From the NCBI GenBank assembly GCA_023935145.1, contig CM043700.1:69029620-69093619 (forward strand): a DNA stretch of 64,000 bases, in the 5' to 3' direction. A program made the position numbers and the translations under genes. Under the pieces are notes generated by a model, which had not been told where the DNA came from, searched no databases, and saw only the letters and a list, made by a program, of their open reading frames with translations. Below, one piece after another: positions 32,854 through 44,786 of the stretch (positions within the stretch are counted from its first letter, which is position 1; every line of letters starts with the position of its first letter). Origin of the DNA: Bretschneidera sinensis (lineage: Eukaryota > Streptophyta > Magnoliopsida > Brassicales > Akaniaceae).

Positions 32854-35800
32854 GTGAAGTGACGAATACCTGAACAAATCTCTCCCGCCTTAAGTGACGG
32901 GCGGGTATCTACTAAAATCCGATTGATATTTAGGACTTATTAGTCACAGGCCTATACGTTTGTGCACCTTTTTAATGGGTTAGATTAAGAGTTCTCTTTG
33001 GGCTCAAACTATAGATCCAACCTACTTGCCTCAGTGGGCTTCGTCACCTGAAATGAGCAAGGTCAATGAGGACAAGGCAGCGAATGTAGAGACGCAAGTA
33101 GGCCTGTCACCGGATTATGGATATCGGTTCATACAAAGAGATAGATATATAAAAAAAATTGATCCATTAATTCGATTTTATTTCGAATCTACTAATTTAT
33201 TTAATAAACAATTTAAATTTAAATTTTTCTTTTGATTCACTTCTATTTTAATATTATATAATATGTATTATATTATTATATATATGTTTTGTTTTTATGA
33301 TATAAAAATACATATATATTACGTATTACAAGTTAGTACTTTTCAAGTATACTACATGAATTATTTAAAATATATGTATTGATAAAAAGATTAAACATTT
33401 AAAATAAATATATTTTTTAAATTTGTATTGATATATTTTTAATATAATAAGCTTTTACAATATTCGATTATAATCTAAATTCCAATAAATCTGCATATAT
33501 ATTGAGTTTTAAAATATCCCGTAGACAATCCTATCCAATAATTCTTTAACAAGTATATTTGGATATACTTTGATTCGATCGGTTTATGAATTTAAATAAC
33601 TTTTCTATTAGTAAGTGTGTTTTCGCTTTGGATTCAAAGATAAAATAAAACTACTAAGAGATTCTTTAAAGCTAATGTTCTTCGAATTAAATCAGTTAAA
33701 CCAATATATGGCATACCTTATTTGATGATTCAGATTATCATAAGAAAGTATGCATAGCAGCACTTCAATTATCTCACACACATTTATGAAAAAATATAAA
33801 AGAGAAGAATTAATTAATCTTTGACAACCCTCCCAAGCGTAACCCCCTTCCAGTTGGGAAATCTATGCCGAGAGAGGTCTAAACGAACAACCTGCAACTG
33901 CAAGCACTCCCTCATGGGGTTGAGTCATAACCTGACACAAACCCAACCCCAGCAAGGGCATAACAAACTCAGGCTGTCACCCTTAGGAATATGTGTTTTT
34001 ACTTGAACCTAAGGGATATTAAGAAATGTCTATGAACGTGATCATGTTACAATTTTAACTACAGGGATAAAATTCTTATTGTATTTTGGCGTTGATAGAT
34101 ATGGTAAAAACTATTTTAAATTTAAAATTATATACAATTTTATTTGATTCCAATTTGTGTGCAGGCATCAAGAATAATGTGAATGCTTAGTGGCTGAAAT
34201 AGTAAATGAACATTTTTGTCTAGACTTGACGGATTAGAAGATCAAGCCCAAGAGTTCCCCAACTCAAGGCCCAATCAAGAGACTTAGAAATGAATTAATT
34301 TGGATTTTGGCCGTGAACTAAGCGTACGTTCTACTGATTAACTCAACTTCCTTTCCTAAAATTCTCATTACATCAGCTAAAAGGAAAGTTAAAATAGCAT
34401 AGCATTTGAATTTTTCATCTTCCAAATATAAGAAGATTGCAAAAGTTGTACAATTGTGGAGGAAGAATCCATCATGTAAATTAATTTTCGTGTTGACTCT
34501 TACCAAAGAATCTCTTTAATTATCACACCCAAATCTTCAATGCCGTATGGATTCTTCGATGTCTGCCACAATCTATCCTGTCCATTCGTGGAGTGTAAAA
34601 AGATATTCATTTTTTTTAATACAAAACGTGGACTCGATCGAAACGACCAATGGAACTTTTCATCAGCTTTATTGTGCACATTCCACCAATGTTGTTGAGC
34701 GAGAAAAGCTCGACCAGGGGTTCGACTTTGAGCAGACTGGTTCACGTGCATATGCACCGTATAGGGAAGATGTAGGGGCCATATGCATGCCACTATTTTC
34801 TTGTTACCAATTTTAGAGGCTCATTCATGGTTTTTCGCTCTAAGCTGTAAAGCAAATAAAATTGGACAGACAATTGCATGTAAAAAGGGTTCAGAATTTT
34901 CCTTTAATTAGTGTTTCCTGTGTGAATGCAAGAATATCTATTCAATATTTCATCCTTAAAGTAAAGATTGGTCTATAAGTCATTTTCAAACTTTCTATAT
35001 AACAAATTTGAGTTTGATAAAAAAAAATATGTATATATAAACCGAAGAATAAAACTTAGAATGCCCATGTATAATGACTCATTTTTTGTTTTCAAAATTT
35101 TATTGATAATTTTGATGAATTTCATTAGTAATATTATTTTTGAATCTAAAATGTTCATGTATAATAACACGAGAAATTTTTGGTTTTCGAAATTTTATTG
35201 ATAATTTTGATAAATTTTATTAGTAACATTATTTTTTGAATTTTACATTTATATTGATATTATTAATAAATTTTTTAAAATTTTCAATAGAATTTTAAAT
35301 GAGTTTAAAATATTAATTTTAAATTCGATATAACCAACAATTTTATAATTAACACACTTAGTTGCTTGTTATCGGCTTACTGCTTCATCTGTCTGAAAAG
35401 TATAATTTAATTTCTAATACATGTCAATAAAAAAATAATCTAAGTATGTGTGGCCCCTTAAAGTGAACTAGTCTTACAAAATTAAAACTCCTTAATTAAA
35501 AATAATGAAAAGAAATGACAAAAAGGCATGCCGAGTCAAAAGATTCCCACAAATTCGATGGTTCTTATATTCTGAAGGGGCAAATCATGTTGATGTTAAT
35601 CATTAACAAGTTCATGGGATTCCATCACCAGGAGATTGCAAATAAAGGACAACAATGAAATGAAATCAATTATTTTGAGGGGGGAAAATGATATTTCACT
35701 TAATTTTTAAACATTTTTGTTTTGATCGTTTATCATTTAATGTTATACTTAAACATTAAATGGAAAGGTCAAAAAAAATTAATAATTTTCTTGTTTAGTT

Positions 35801-36044
35801 AGAAAAAGAAAATAAAGAAATAAGTTAAAAGTTATAAATATAAAATTTATATATATATATATATATCTAAGTATTTTTTTTAAAAGCAAGCATAAGTATT
35901 AAATATACATAAATATTTATTCATAGTTTCAATTTTAATATTAATCAAAACAAAGTAACAAAAAACGAAAATAAAATAATATTACGAAGAACAAAAAGAG
36001 AACGGATGAGAATCGTGTATGCGCATTTTCTCTGCCCTTGTGCT
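32854..36044. other. Upstream intergenic DNA of the ELF5-like gene
   Basis: The part next to the gene should hold its promoter, but no TATA box can be assigned safely. The rest is AT-rich. ORFs at 33821-34006 and 34547-34816 have no recognisable family. Confidence 0.5.
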
Positions 36045-36110
36045 ACGCTTGAGATTTGAACCTAAAGTCTACCTATCTTGCACCTACCCTTTACCATCTG
36101 AACCAAGGCC
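36045..36110 (-). repeat. tRNA-like / SINE head
   Basis: On the minus strand an A-box TGGTTCAGATGG (36105-36094) is followed 31 nt later by a B-box GGTTCAAATCTC (36062-36051), the internal RNA polymerase III promoter arrangement. A cloverleaf is not evident, so a tRNA-derived SINE remnant is more likely than a tRNA gene. Confidence 0.5.
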
Positions 36111-36284
36111 AAAACTCCAAAGCCATCTGTGTAGATATTTGAAGGAGTTAACATTTTCAATTTTCCTCTTTGAATTCACTGAAATATGCTACTCACAGAA
36201 CAATCATCATGAACACGCCATATAGTTTCGCCCAACAGGTTTGCTGCTGAAAGAACACTCAATTGGGGGAAGTAATTCTTCTAA

Positions 36285-36550
36285 TATTTGAAACCTAAAC
36301 CAAAAAGGATTAGTTATTTTACTTCTAATAAATTTAATTGATCTATTCTTATTGGGAATAGTTAGTTTATTTATTAATTATTTAAATCTTACTGGTAAGT
36401 GTATTTTTAAGAAGCTTATATAAAAGCTGGCACATTAGGTGAATAATCAATCAAATAAAAAATTAAAATAGTAGTTTTCCTTCTCTCAAATTTCATCGAT
36501 TTTTGTGTGTTCTATCTGAGTTTTCCATCCTAATTTTTCTACTGCTAACA
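36285..36550 (+). mobile_element. 5' LTR of the outer copia element
   Basis: It is 266 bp, aligns with 53495-53761 throughout, and ends GCTAACA. A TATA-like tatataaaag sits at about 36417-36427. Confidence 0.9.
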
Positions 36551-36552
36551 TT

Positions 36553-36563
36553 TGGTATCAAAG
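36553..36563 (+). other. Primer-binding site of the outer copia element
   Basis: TGGTATCAAAG, close to the initiator-Met tRNA complement, starts two bases after the LTR. Confidence 0.8.
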
Positions 36564-36592
36564 TAAGTGAAGAAAACAATACAATAGGTTCG

Positions 36593-37700
36593 ATGACAAA
36601 ATATGTCGAATCCCATGTATTCAAGTTTGATGGGAAAAAAGATTTTGAAAAGTGGAAAATTAAGATGGATACTTTTTTTTATCACATAGAAGCTTTGGAT
36701 GTCATACAGAATGGAGTTCTTGAATCGGACGATGAGACACAACTTACAGCAGCATAAAAACAAGATTCGAATCGAGCTCGTGCGAAAAAAAGCTTGACGA
36801 CAAAGCTAAAAATGCATTTTTATTGGCTATAGTCATGAGACAAAAGGCTAAAAATCGTATAACTCGAAAACAAACAAGGTGATTGTGAGTCACAACGCTA
36901 TTTTTGATGAGCAAGGTGTTTGGGATTGGTCTGTTGAAAGAAAAGAATCATTGCAGCTACCAGTTACTGATGGTATATAGTGAGAAATTGAAGAACAAAA
37001 TTTGCAGCCTAAGAATGTGTTGCCCATAGCTACAGATTCATCTAATCGTCTACAATGTCAACGTCGTTTGCCTACGTTTTTTCAATACTATGTGGTTGGT
37101 AATGAAACTGATTTTGTTAATGATGAAGACATGGTAAATTTTTTTTTTTTTTTTTTTTTTTTTGTAGACTGTGATCCTTTGACATGAGGAAGATGTTTAT
37201 GATGATCACTGGGTTCACGCGATGGATGATGAAATTCATGCAATAGAGAAAAATAACACTCGGGAGCTCTCGAATCTTCCAAGTGATAAGAATGCAATTG
37301 GTGTCAAGTAGGTATACAAGACCAAGTGTAAGCATAGTAGAGAAGTGGATCGTTTCAAAGCGTGGTTAGTAGCCAAAGGATACAAGGAAAAGCCAGATAT
37401 TGATTATTTTGAGGTGTTTGCTCCTTTTGCAAGACTTGATATTTTGTGTATGATTATTTCTCTTACTGCCTAAAGTCACTGAAATTTTTTTCAAATGGAT
37501 GTGAAGATTGCTTTCTTGAATGATGTGATTGAAGAAAAAGTATATGTTGAGCAACCTCTAAGTTATTAAAAAAAGAGGAGTAAAAAATGGTTTATCGGAT
37601 GAAAATGGCCTTGTATGGTTTGAAACAAGCACCTAGAGCATGGTACATGCGCACTGATTCTTATTTTCTTTAGAATGAATTTCATAAATGTCTCTATAAG
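36593..37700 (+). pseudogene. Outer copia gag start and RT N-terminal half
   Basis: Gag starts near ATG 36593 with YVESHVFKFDGKKDFEKWKI and runs to a TAA at 36755-36757. After a deleted and scrambled section, RT begins at about 37200: WVHAMDDEIHAIEKN, NAIGVK, RFKAWLVAKGYKEK, DYFEVFAPFARLD, FQMDVKIAFLND and EKVYVEQPL. It continues to [14 protein letters not shown] (about 37610-37650). Frameshifts and stops are frequent, and a run of 23 T lies at 37140-37162. The second RT half is at 52470. Confidence 0.85.
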
Positions 37701-37705
37701 CATAC

Positions 37706-38892
37706 TGTTGACCCTCATCTAAATTTTAATAATGACAAAACACTACTTTGATTGTACTAACAGTGTTATCTAAGTGTTTTAAATGATAAAAGCATATAGC
37801 CAAGAATCAAGATGCAAGAACTCAACCGAATCAGACACCAAGTCAAGACAAAAGATCTAGTCTAGGCATAAGGTATTGAAACAAGTTGTATATCTCGTTT
37901 GTTTAGGTAACTAGCTTGTCTTATGGCTCCTTTTATAAAATTATTTTGACAAAAACTATTTATTCAAATGTTTCTAAGTCAAAAACATTTCAAAACATGA
38001 AAAACTGGGTTGAAGGGCAACCCATTCGACTGGATCCTTATACCAGACGACTAGGATATGGGATAGTATGTCCCCAGTCGACTGGGTGATCTATACCAGT
38101 CGACTGGCATCTCGGACAGTATGTCCTCAGTAGACTGGTACTAATGACTCAGTCGACTGGTACTCTTCACAGCCTTAAAAAGTGATACATTTCACTTGAC
38201 CCAGTCGACTGGTACTAAGACCCAATCGATTAGTAATTCAAAAAATATAACCGTTAAGGCGACAGACTTGAGCATTTAATGCACCAAAACATACTAAGTC
38301 AGAATCAAACAGCCATATTAATTCAAGACTATATAAACCCACTCCAATGAGCATTTAAAAACAGAAGATTACACATTCAATTGAGTTTTTTCTCATTAAT
38401 ACACAAAAGCCTTAAAAGATATATTATTGAGCCATTCTTCAAGCTTTACTTTGAAAAAGAGATATTGTTTATTTGTAAAAGCATTCATTGCTATCTCTCT
38501 ACCATTTACTTTACAACAACTCATATTTATTGTAAAGGGATTAACTTCCGCAAGGTAGAAATTAGCTTCCGAGAGGAAGAGATAAGCTTCCAAGTGGAAG
38601 GGATTGTTTGTAAGATTTATGCAACACCCATGAAGTTGTACGACTAAGAGTTTTAGTGGATCACTTCAAAGAGGTTCCTTGAAGAGAGTAGACATAGGGT
38701 CGGAACGAATCCGATATTACGGAACAATTATAAACTGAATTTACAATTTCTGTTCCTTAAACTCTTTTTTTTAAAGCACATTACTTGTTTATACGCTTGT
38801 GTATTTAACTGTTTTTATAAACTTGCAAGTAATTAGTAAAAGTTTTTAAAAACCCAATTCACCCCCCTCTTGGATTAGAACATCAGTCTACA
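37706..38892 (+). mobile_element. 5' LTR of the SIRE-like element
   Basis: It runs TGTTGACC...TCTACA. It includes a cluster of CCAGTCGACTGG-type palindromes at about 38025-38235. The sequence tatataaacccactcc at about 38330 is a likely TATA box. Confidence 0.92.
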
Positions 38893-38894
38893 AT

Positions 38895-38906
38895 TGGTAT
38901 CTAAGG
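38895..38906 (+). other. Primer-binding site of the SIRE-like element (degenerate)
   Basis: TGGTATCTAAGG keeps the first seven bases of the initiator-Met tRNA complement and lies two bases after the LTR. Confidence 0.75.
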
Positions 38907-38947
38907 CTCGTTCTCAATTTCAGGCTTAAAATCATTGAATTGATCTG

Positions 38948-41012
38948 ATGGCATCGAATAGCTATTCTAAGGGACATTCCTACACTAGGCCTCCCTTGTT
39001 CAATGTCCCCAACTATAACTATTGGAAAAACATGATGAAAATCTTTGTCGAAGGATAAGATTATAATCTATGGAGAGTCATTGAGGAATGACCTAAAATT
39101 CTTACAAAGGAAATAACTATTAGAGAAATCAATCATACAATGCCTAAACTCAAAATTGAGTTCAATGATGAGGATTGTAGAATGATGTCTCTCAATAGTA
39201 AAGCCACAAGCATTTTACATTATGCTTTAGATATTTCATAATATAATAAAAATTTTACATGTGTTTCGGCTAAGGAGATTTGGGATAAACTGCAAGTTAC
39301 ATATGAAGGAACTAGTGAGGTTAAAAAATAAAAAATCTATATGCTAGTATCCGAATATGAATCTTTTAAAATGTCTCCTAACGAAACAATTTCTCAAATG
39401 CACTCACGTTTCACAACTATTTTTAATGGTTTGAAGCTTCTTGGTAGGAACATTGAGGAGTTTGAACTAACAAGAAAAATCTTAAGATCTTTTCCACCCA
39501 CTTGGAAAGCAAAGAAGACGGCCATCACAGAGACCAAAGATCTCGACAAACTTGACGTTGAAACACTTCTCGGATCACTATTGACATACAAAATGGAAGA
39601 GATGAATCCTATTGTCAATGATGATGAAAAGAAGAAAAAGGTGATTGCTCTCAAAGCCTCTATGAGCAACAAAGAAGAAGAAACAGAAGAAGAGATGGAG
39701 AGCAGCGAAGAAGATGGTGAGATGGCTTTGATCACCAAACAGTTTCACAGATTCTTGAAGAAAAGCAAGAAACCATACACAAGAGATCTCACTTCAAAAA
39801 GGGAACCACTTGTGTGCTATGGATGCAAAAAGCCATTACAACAAAGCCGATTATACAGCTACAAGCAAACCATATGAGAGCTTTAAAAAGAAAGCTATGA
39901 TTGCAACCACTTGGAGTGATGACGAAGAAGAAGACTCCTCGGATAAAGAGATCGGATACGAGGAAATTGCCAACCTATATCTTATGGTAATCGATGATGA
40001 AAATAAGGTATCAACTTCTCCCTCTTCAAAAAATAACATTGCTAGTAGTTGTGAAGAATTGATAGAAGTCATAAATAAAATGCATGAAGAATTAAAGAAA
40101 TTCGATTCTAGGAACTTCATTCTTAAAAATGAGGTGTCATATCTTTCTAAAGAGATGATAGGTCTAAAAGAAGAAAAAGATAGGCTATCTTCATTACTTT
40201 ATGATTCTTCTCAAGATTTTCTTAAAGATGAAAATGAAAACTTAAAGAAGAAGATAATAGAATTGAATGGCACGATATCTAGACTCATGCTTAGAAAAGA
40301 AATGCTAGATGAAGTGTTATCTTGCCAAAGATTAAATTGAGGAAAATCCAAGTTAGGTTATTCTCCATTAGGCAAGCAAAACCCAATAGAGTGCTTATTC
40401 ATGAAAGCATCATGTGTGAATGAAGCCTCTACTTCAAAGACCAATAGGAAGGTCAAAAGCATTCCCTCAATGAATGCTAGTAGGTCTAGAAATACTAATT
40501 CTAATGCATATACAAGAATGAAGCATCCTAGAAATACTCATGCTTATATGTATGCTCACTCAAGAAATGCTTATACACATCCTAGGAATGACCATCATGT
40601 GCATCCTAGAAACAATATGTATAATCAAAACTTGAACACTGCACAAGCATATCCTAGGAATTACTATCATGGTTATTCTAGAAATAATATGCATATTCAT
40701 AATAATGCAAGCAAGTATCCTAGAAATCATCATCATACATCTCCTAGAAATGACATGCATATTCCTCACAATAGAAACATGTATCCTAGGAATTATTATC
40801 TAAAGAATTATAGACATGCACAACTAAGTCATCCTAGAAATTTCAATAACTATTATCCTAGGATTGTGCATCATCAACATGTTTGTAGAACACCATATGT
40901 TGTTAAGAAAGTATGGGTCCCAAAAGGAACCGAATTTTCTAGAACTAACCCCAAAGGACCCAAGAAATTTTGGGTACTTAAAAATGCAATTGTGTATCCT
41001 TATATGATGTAG
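38948..41012 (+). pseudogene. SIRE-like gag with broken zinc knuckle and PRN-repeat tail
   Basis: Gag opens at ATG 38948 (MASNSYSKGHSYTRPPLF) and meets a stop near 39057. Open pieces follow: 39341-39877 (YKMEEMNPIVNDDEKKKK, an acidic stretch) and 39810-40340. The zinc knuckle at about 39812-39855 has lost a few bases between its CysCys and His, and the final Cys is Tyr. The segment 40401-41012 is an Asn/His/Arg-rich tail with about ten copies of a (H/Y/S)-P-R-N motif. It ends with VWVPKGTEF and NPKGPKKFWV, motifs common just before protease in this lineage. Gag forms the particle and binds RNA in intact relatives. Confidence 0.88.
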
Positions 41013-41024
41013 ATTTGTCTCCAC

Positions 41025-41420
41025 AGCAAAGAAAAAGGTAAATGTTGGTACCTTGATAGTGGATGCTCAAAGCACATGACATGTGATAAAAGTGTATTCA
41101 AATAGCTAACTCTAAGAGATAGCGAATATGTCACCATTGGAGACAACATAAAATAAAGATCATCAGGCATGGAAAAATTGGTAATAATTTCTCAACCATA
41201 GATAATGTATTATTAGTACAAGACCTTAAGCTGAACTTGCTAAGTATTAGTCAACTATGTGACAAAGGCAACAAAGTCATATTTGAAACCTCTCATTGTC
41301 TAGTTATAGACATCAAGAGTAACAAGATCAAGTTTGTTGGCTAAAGACATGAAAATATCTATATAGTTGATTTAAAATCCTTGCATTTGGAAAATGAAAA
41401 ATGTTTTCCCGCATTTAGTG
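41025..41420 (+). pseudogene. SIRE-like aspartic protease
   Basis: The active-site motif reads CWYLDSGCSKHMTC (Asp at 41054-41056). Downstream are DLKLNLLSISQLCDKGN, and FVG. In-frame stops occur at about 41104, 41152 and 41343. Confidence 0.85.
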
Positions 41421-41429
41421 AAAACCCAT

Positions 41430-42148
41430 AGCTATGGCATAGAAGGCTTGGTCATGTGAACACAAATTTTCTTAAAATCATTTCTAGAAAATATTTAGTC
41501 ATTAGACTACACAAAATAAAAATTGAAAAAGATAAAGTATGTGATGCTTGTCAAATGGGTAAACAAACTAGAATTTCTTTTAAATCAAAGAATGTAGTCT
41601 CAACTACTAGATCATTGGAACTTTTGCATATAGACTTATTTGGTCCAATAAGTACCATTAGTCTAGGTGGCCATCAATATGCCCTTGTTATTGTTGATGA
41701 CTATTCAAGATATACCTTTGTTATCTTTATTGCTCACAAGGATAAAGCTTTCAAAGGATTTGAAAACTTTTGCAAAAAGGTTCAAAATGAAAAAAGAATT
41801 TGTATTTCAAACATTAGAAGTTATCATGGAAAAGAATTCGAAAACCAAAGCCTTTCAAAATATTGTGATGAAAATAGAATTGATCACAACTTTTCAGCCC
41901 CTAGAGCTGTTCAACAAAATGAAGTTGTTGAGAGGAAAAATAGAGTTCTAGAAGAATTTGCAAGAACAATGTTTTGTGAAAATAGCTTACCAAAATACTT
42001 TTGGGCGGAAGCGGTAAACACTTCTTGCTATATCTTGAATAGAATTTTAATTAGGAATATGCTTGACAAAACTCCTTATGAATTATTGAAAGGTGAAAGC
42101 CTAACATCTCTTATTTTCATACATTTGGTTGTAAATGCTTCATCCTAA
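41430..42148 (+). pseudogene. SIRE-like integrase, second catalytic Asp replaced
   Basis: The HHCC module reads LWHRRLGHV ... VCDACQMGKQTR. The core follows: LLHIDLFGP (first Asp), YALVIVDDYSRYTFV, then RSYHGKEFEN where relatives have RSDHG, and NEVVERKNR (catalytic Glu). The codon at 41822-41824 is TAT instead of GAT. The frame is open from 41456 to 42148, which is unusually long for this decayed element. Intact integrase inserts the cDNA into chromosomes. Confidence 0.9.
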
Positions 42149-42689
42149 ATAACAATAAAACTAACTTTAGTAAATTTGACTCTAAGACCGATGAGAGGAT
42201 ATTCTTAGGATATTCAACCTCTAGTAAGGCTTATAGAGTCTTCAATAAGAGAACTCTAGTGGTAGAAAAATCCATACATGTAACCCTTGATGAGTCTAAC
42301 CCATTTAGTAGTAGAGAAATTTCTTTCAATGATGATGCAGATTTCATTCCAACAATAGAGACACCGAGTCCCATTTTTGACCCGAATGATAGCCCATCTT
42401 AAACGAATCAAGAGATAAAAACTCTCAAATTGGACTAACTATCTACAAGTCAACAAGAGGATAGTCTTCCCAAAGATTGGAGGTATGTAAATTATCACCC
42501 AATCGATCAAGTGATTGGTGATCCTTCACAAGGGGTAAAAACTCGTTCCTCAATTAGAAACATTTGCAAGTATGTAGCCTATTTGTCTTAAATAGAACCT
42601 AAGACATTTATAGAAGCCGAAAAGAATAATGATTGGATAATTGTCATGCAATAAGAAATAAATCAATTTGAAAGGAACAATGTATAGAA

Positions 42690-43752
42690 TCTAGTTCCTA
42701 GACCAAAGAATCATACAATAATAGGAACTAACTGGGTATTTAAAAATAAGATGGATGAAAATGGAATAGTAACTAGAAACAATGCTAGACTAGTTGCTAA
42801 GGGATATAATCAAGAAGAAGGAATAGAATTTGATGAGACCTATGCTCCCGTAGCAAGATTAGAAGCTATTCGAATGTTATTGGCCTTTGCATGCTTTAAT
42901 AAGTTTAAATTATTTCAAATAGACGTAAAGAGTGCCTTCTTAAATGGCTTTATAAAAGAAGAGGTATACGTTGAGCAACCTCTTGGATTTGAGAATCCTA
43001 GTCTTCCAAATCATGTCTACAAGCTTTCTAAAGCTCTATATGGGTTGAAGCAAGCCCCAAGAGCATGTTATAAATGACTAAGTAAATTTTTTATTGATAA
43101 TAATTTTATAAGAGGAAAAGTAGACACAATAATCTTCACAAAAACTCACATAAATGACACTCTACTAGTCCAAATATATGTTGATGATATTATATTTGGT
43201 GCTACTAATGAATCTATGTGTCAAGAGTTTGCCAAGTGCATGCAAAGTGAATTTGAAATGAGTATGATGGGAGAACTTACCTATTTCCTTGGACTTCAAA
43301 TCAAACAATTGAAAGGAGGTATCTTCATCAATCAATCAAAATACACCAAGGACCTATTAAAGAGGTTCGGGATGGAAAGCTCAAAGTCACTTAGTACTCC
43401 TATGAGCACATCTACAAAACTTAACCTTGATAAAGGAGGTAAATGTGTATACACTAAATATTATAGAAGCATGATAGGAGTTTTATTTTATTTAACTGCA
43501 AGTAGACCTGATATAATGTTCAGTGTATGCATATGTGCTAGATTTCAGGCTAATTCAAATGAATCACATGTAATTGCAGTAAAAAGAATCCTTAGATATC
43601 TACAAGGAACTCAAACCTTAGGATTATGGTACTCTAGAGATTCATCTTTTGAGCTTATAGGATATTCAGATGCTGACTTTGCAGGGTGTAGGTTAGATAG
43701 AAAAAGTACAAGTGGAACATGCCAATTCTTAGGTGCAATGTTAACCTTTTAG
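42690..43752 (+). pseudogene. SIRE-like reverse transcriptase
   Basis: Ordered RT motifs are present: [79 protein letters not shown], and the YVDD box at 43177-43188, then GELTYFLGLQIKQ and RPDIMFSVC. A TGA at 43076-43078 and a TAG at 43750-43752 break the frame; otherwise 42751-43077 and 43216-43752 are open. Confidence 0.92.
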
Positions 43753-44133
43753 TTTTCCAAGAAACAAAACTTCATTGCACAATCAACCGCCGAAGCGGAA
43801 TACGCTGCAGCTGGAAGTTGTTGTGCCCAAATATTATGGATGAAACAACAACTAGAAAACTATGGCATGAGCTTTAAAAGTATCCCAATACATTGCGATA
43901 ATACAAGTGCTATCAGCTTAACCAAAAACCCTATTCAGCACTCTAGAACCAAACACATAGAAATTAGACATCATTTTTTAAGAGACCATGCTCAAAAAGG
44001 TGATATAAGACTAGAATTCATACATTCAAAAGATCAAATAGCTGACATTCTTACAAAACCTTTAAGTGAAGCTAGTTTCTGTAAAATTAGACTGTTAATG
44101 GGATTATTAGATTATGGTAAACTGTGTGCCTGA
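43753..44133 (+). pseudogene. SIRE-like RNase H
   Basis: After the TAG the frame continues FSKKQNFIAQSTAEAEYAAA, then HCDNTSAISLTKNPIQHSRT, HIEIRHHFLRDH and DQIADILTKPL, the copia RNase H. It ends at TGA 44131-44133. The acidic residues of the active site (AEAEY, CDN) are kept. Confidence 0.9.
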
Positions 44134-44275
44134 TTGCATCATCTTTCATTATTTGCATACTTGACATCTATGAGTATTAAACCTTATTTAATATTTCCCT
44201 TACTCAAGATAGTATAGATAAACAAATTTCGTGCTAAAACTCTAAACTGAAAGTTTTCTTTTAAAGATCTAATTG

Positions 44276-44560
44276 ACTGGTAAGTCTATCCCAGTCGACT
44301 GGTAACTCACTACCTATTTACCCAGTCGATTGTTAAGTCTATACCAGTTGACTAGTAGAACAAGACCCTGTTTCGAGCCAAAATTTGAATTTTTGGTAAC
44401 TACCCAATCGACTAGTAAGTGTAACCTAGTCGACTGGTATGTCTCTGCCAGTTTACCTAGTCGACTGGTGTCCCGACCCACTCGACTGGTATGTCAAAAA
44501 TTCTCAAATCTGTAAATGACCCAGTCGACTGGTGCCCTAACCCAATTGACTGGTATCGTG
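44276..44560. repeat. Palindromic 12-mer cluster between pol and the extra ORF
   Basis: About nine variants of CCAGTCGACTGG (a perfect palindrome with a central GTCGAC) occur every 20-45 bases. The same motif clusters in both LTRs. Confidence 0.9.
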
Positions 44561-44786
44561 ATTCTATAAATAGTCTCTTCAAATTTCTTCAGTTTCACAC
44601 CATTTTTGAAAACTCTAAGCTTTCTTTCTCTAAAAAATCTCATCATTCTAACTAAAATCTCCTCAAAACACTCTATAAAAGCCTTGATCTCCTCCTCCAT
44701 ATCATTTATTTCAACTTTCCATGGTTGAAATCTCCAATTTTTTCCTAAATCTCTCTCTCTCTCTTTAAAAACACTTTTCCTCCATA

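Noticed and set aside
34547..34816. ORF of 89 codons upstream of the ELF5-like gene
   Set aside because: No recognisable domain, no codon bias, and an equally long overlapping ORF on the other strand.
35850..35868. Possible regulatory element in an AT run
   Set aside because: It is a plain (AT)n microsatellite in AT-rich DNA.
38020..38240. CRISPR-like array because of regularly repeated palindromes
   Set aside because: The repeats are inside retrotransposon LTRs, spacers are not unique units of constant length, and the DNA is plant nuclear.
39394..39738. Minus-strand Ser-rich ORF of 114 codons
   Set aside because: It is the antisense of the SIRE-like gag coding region.
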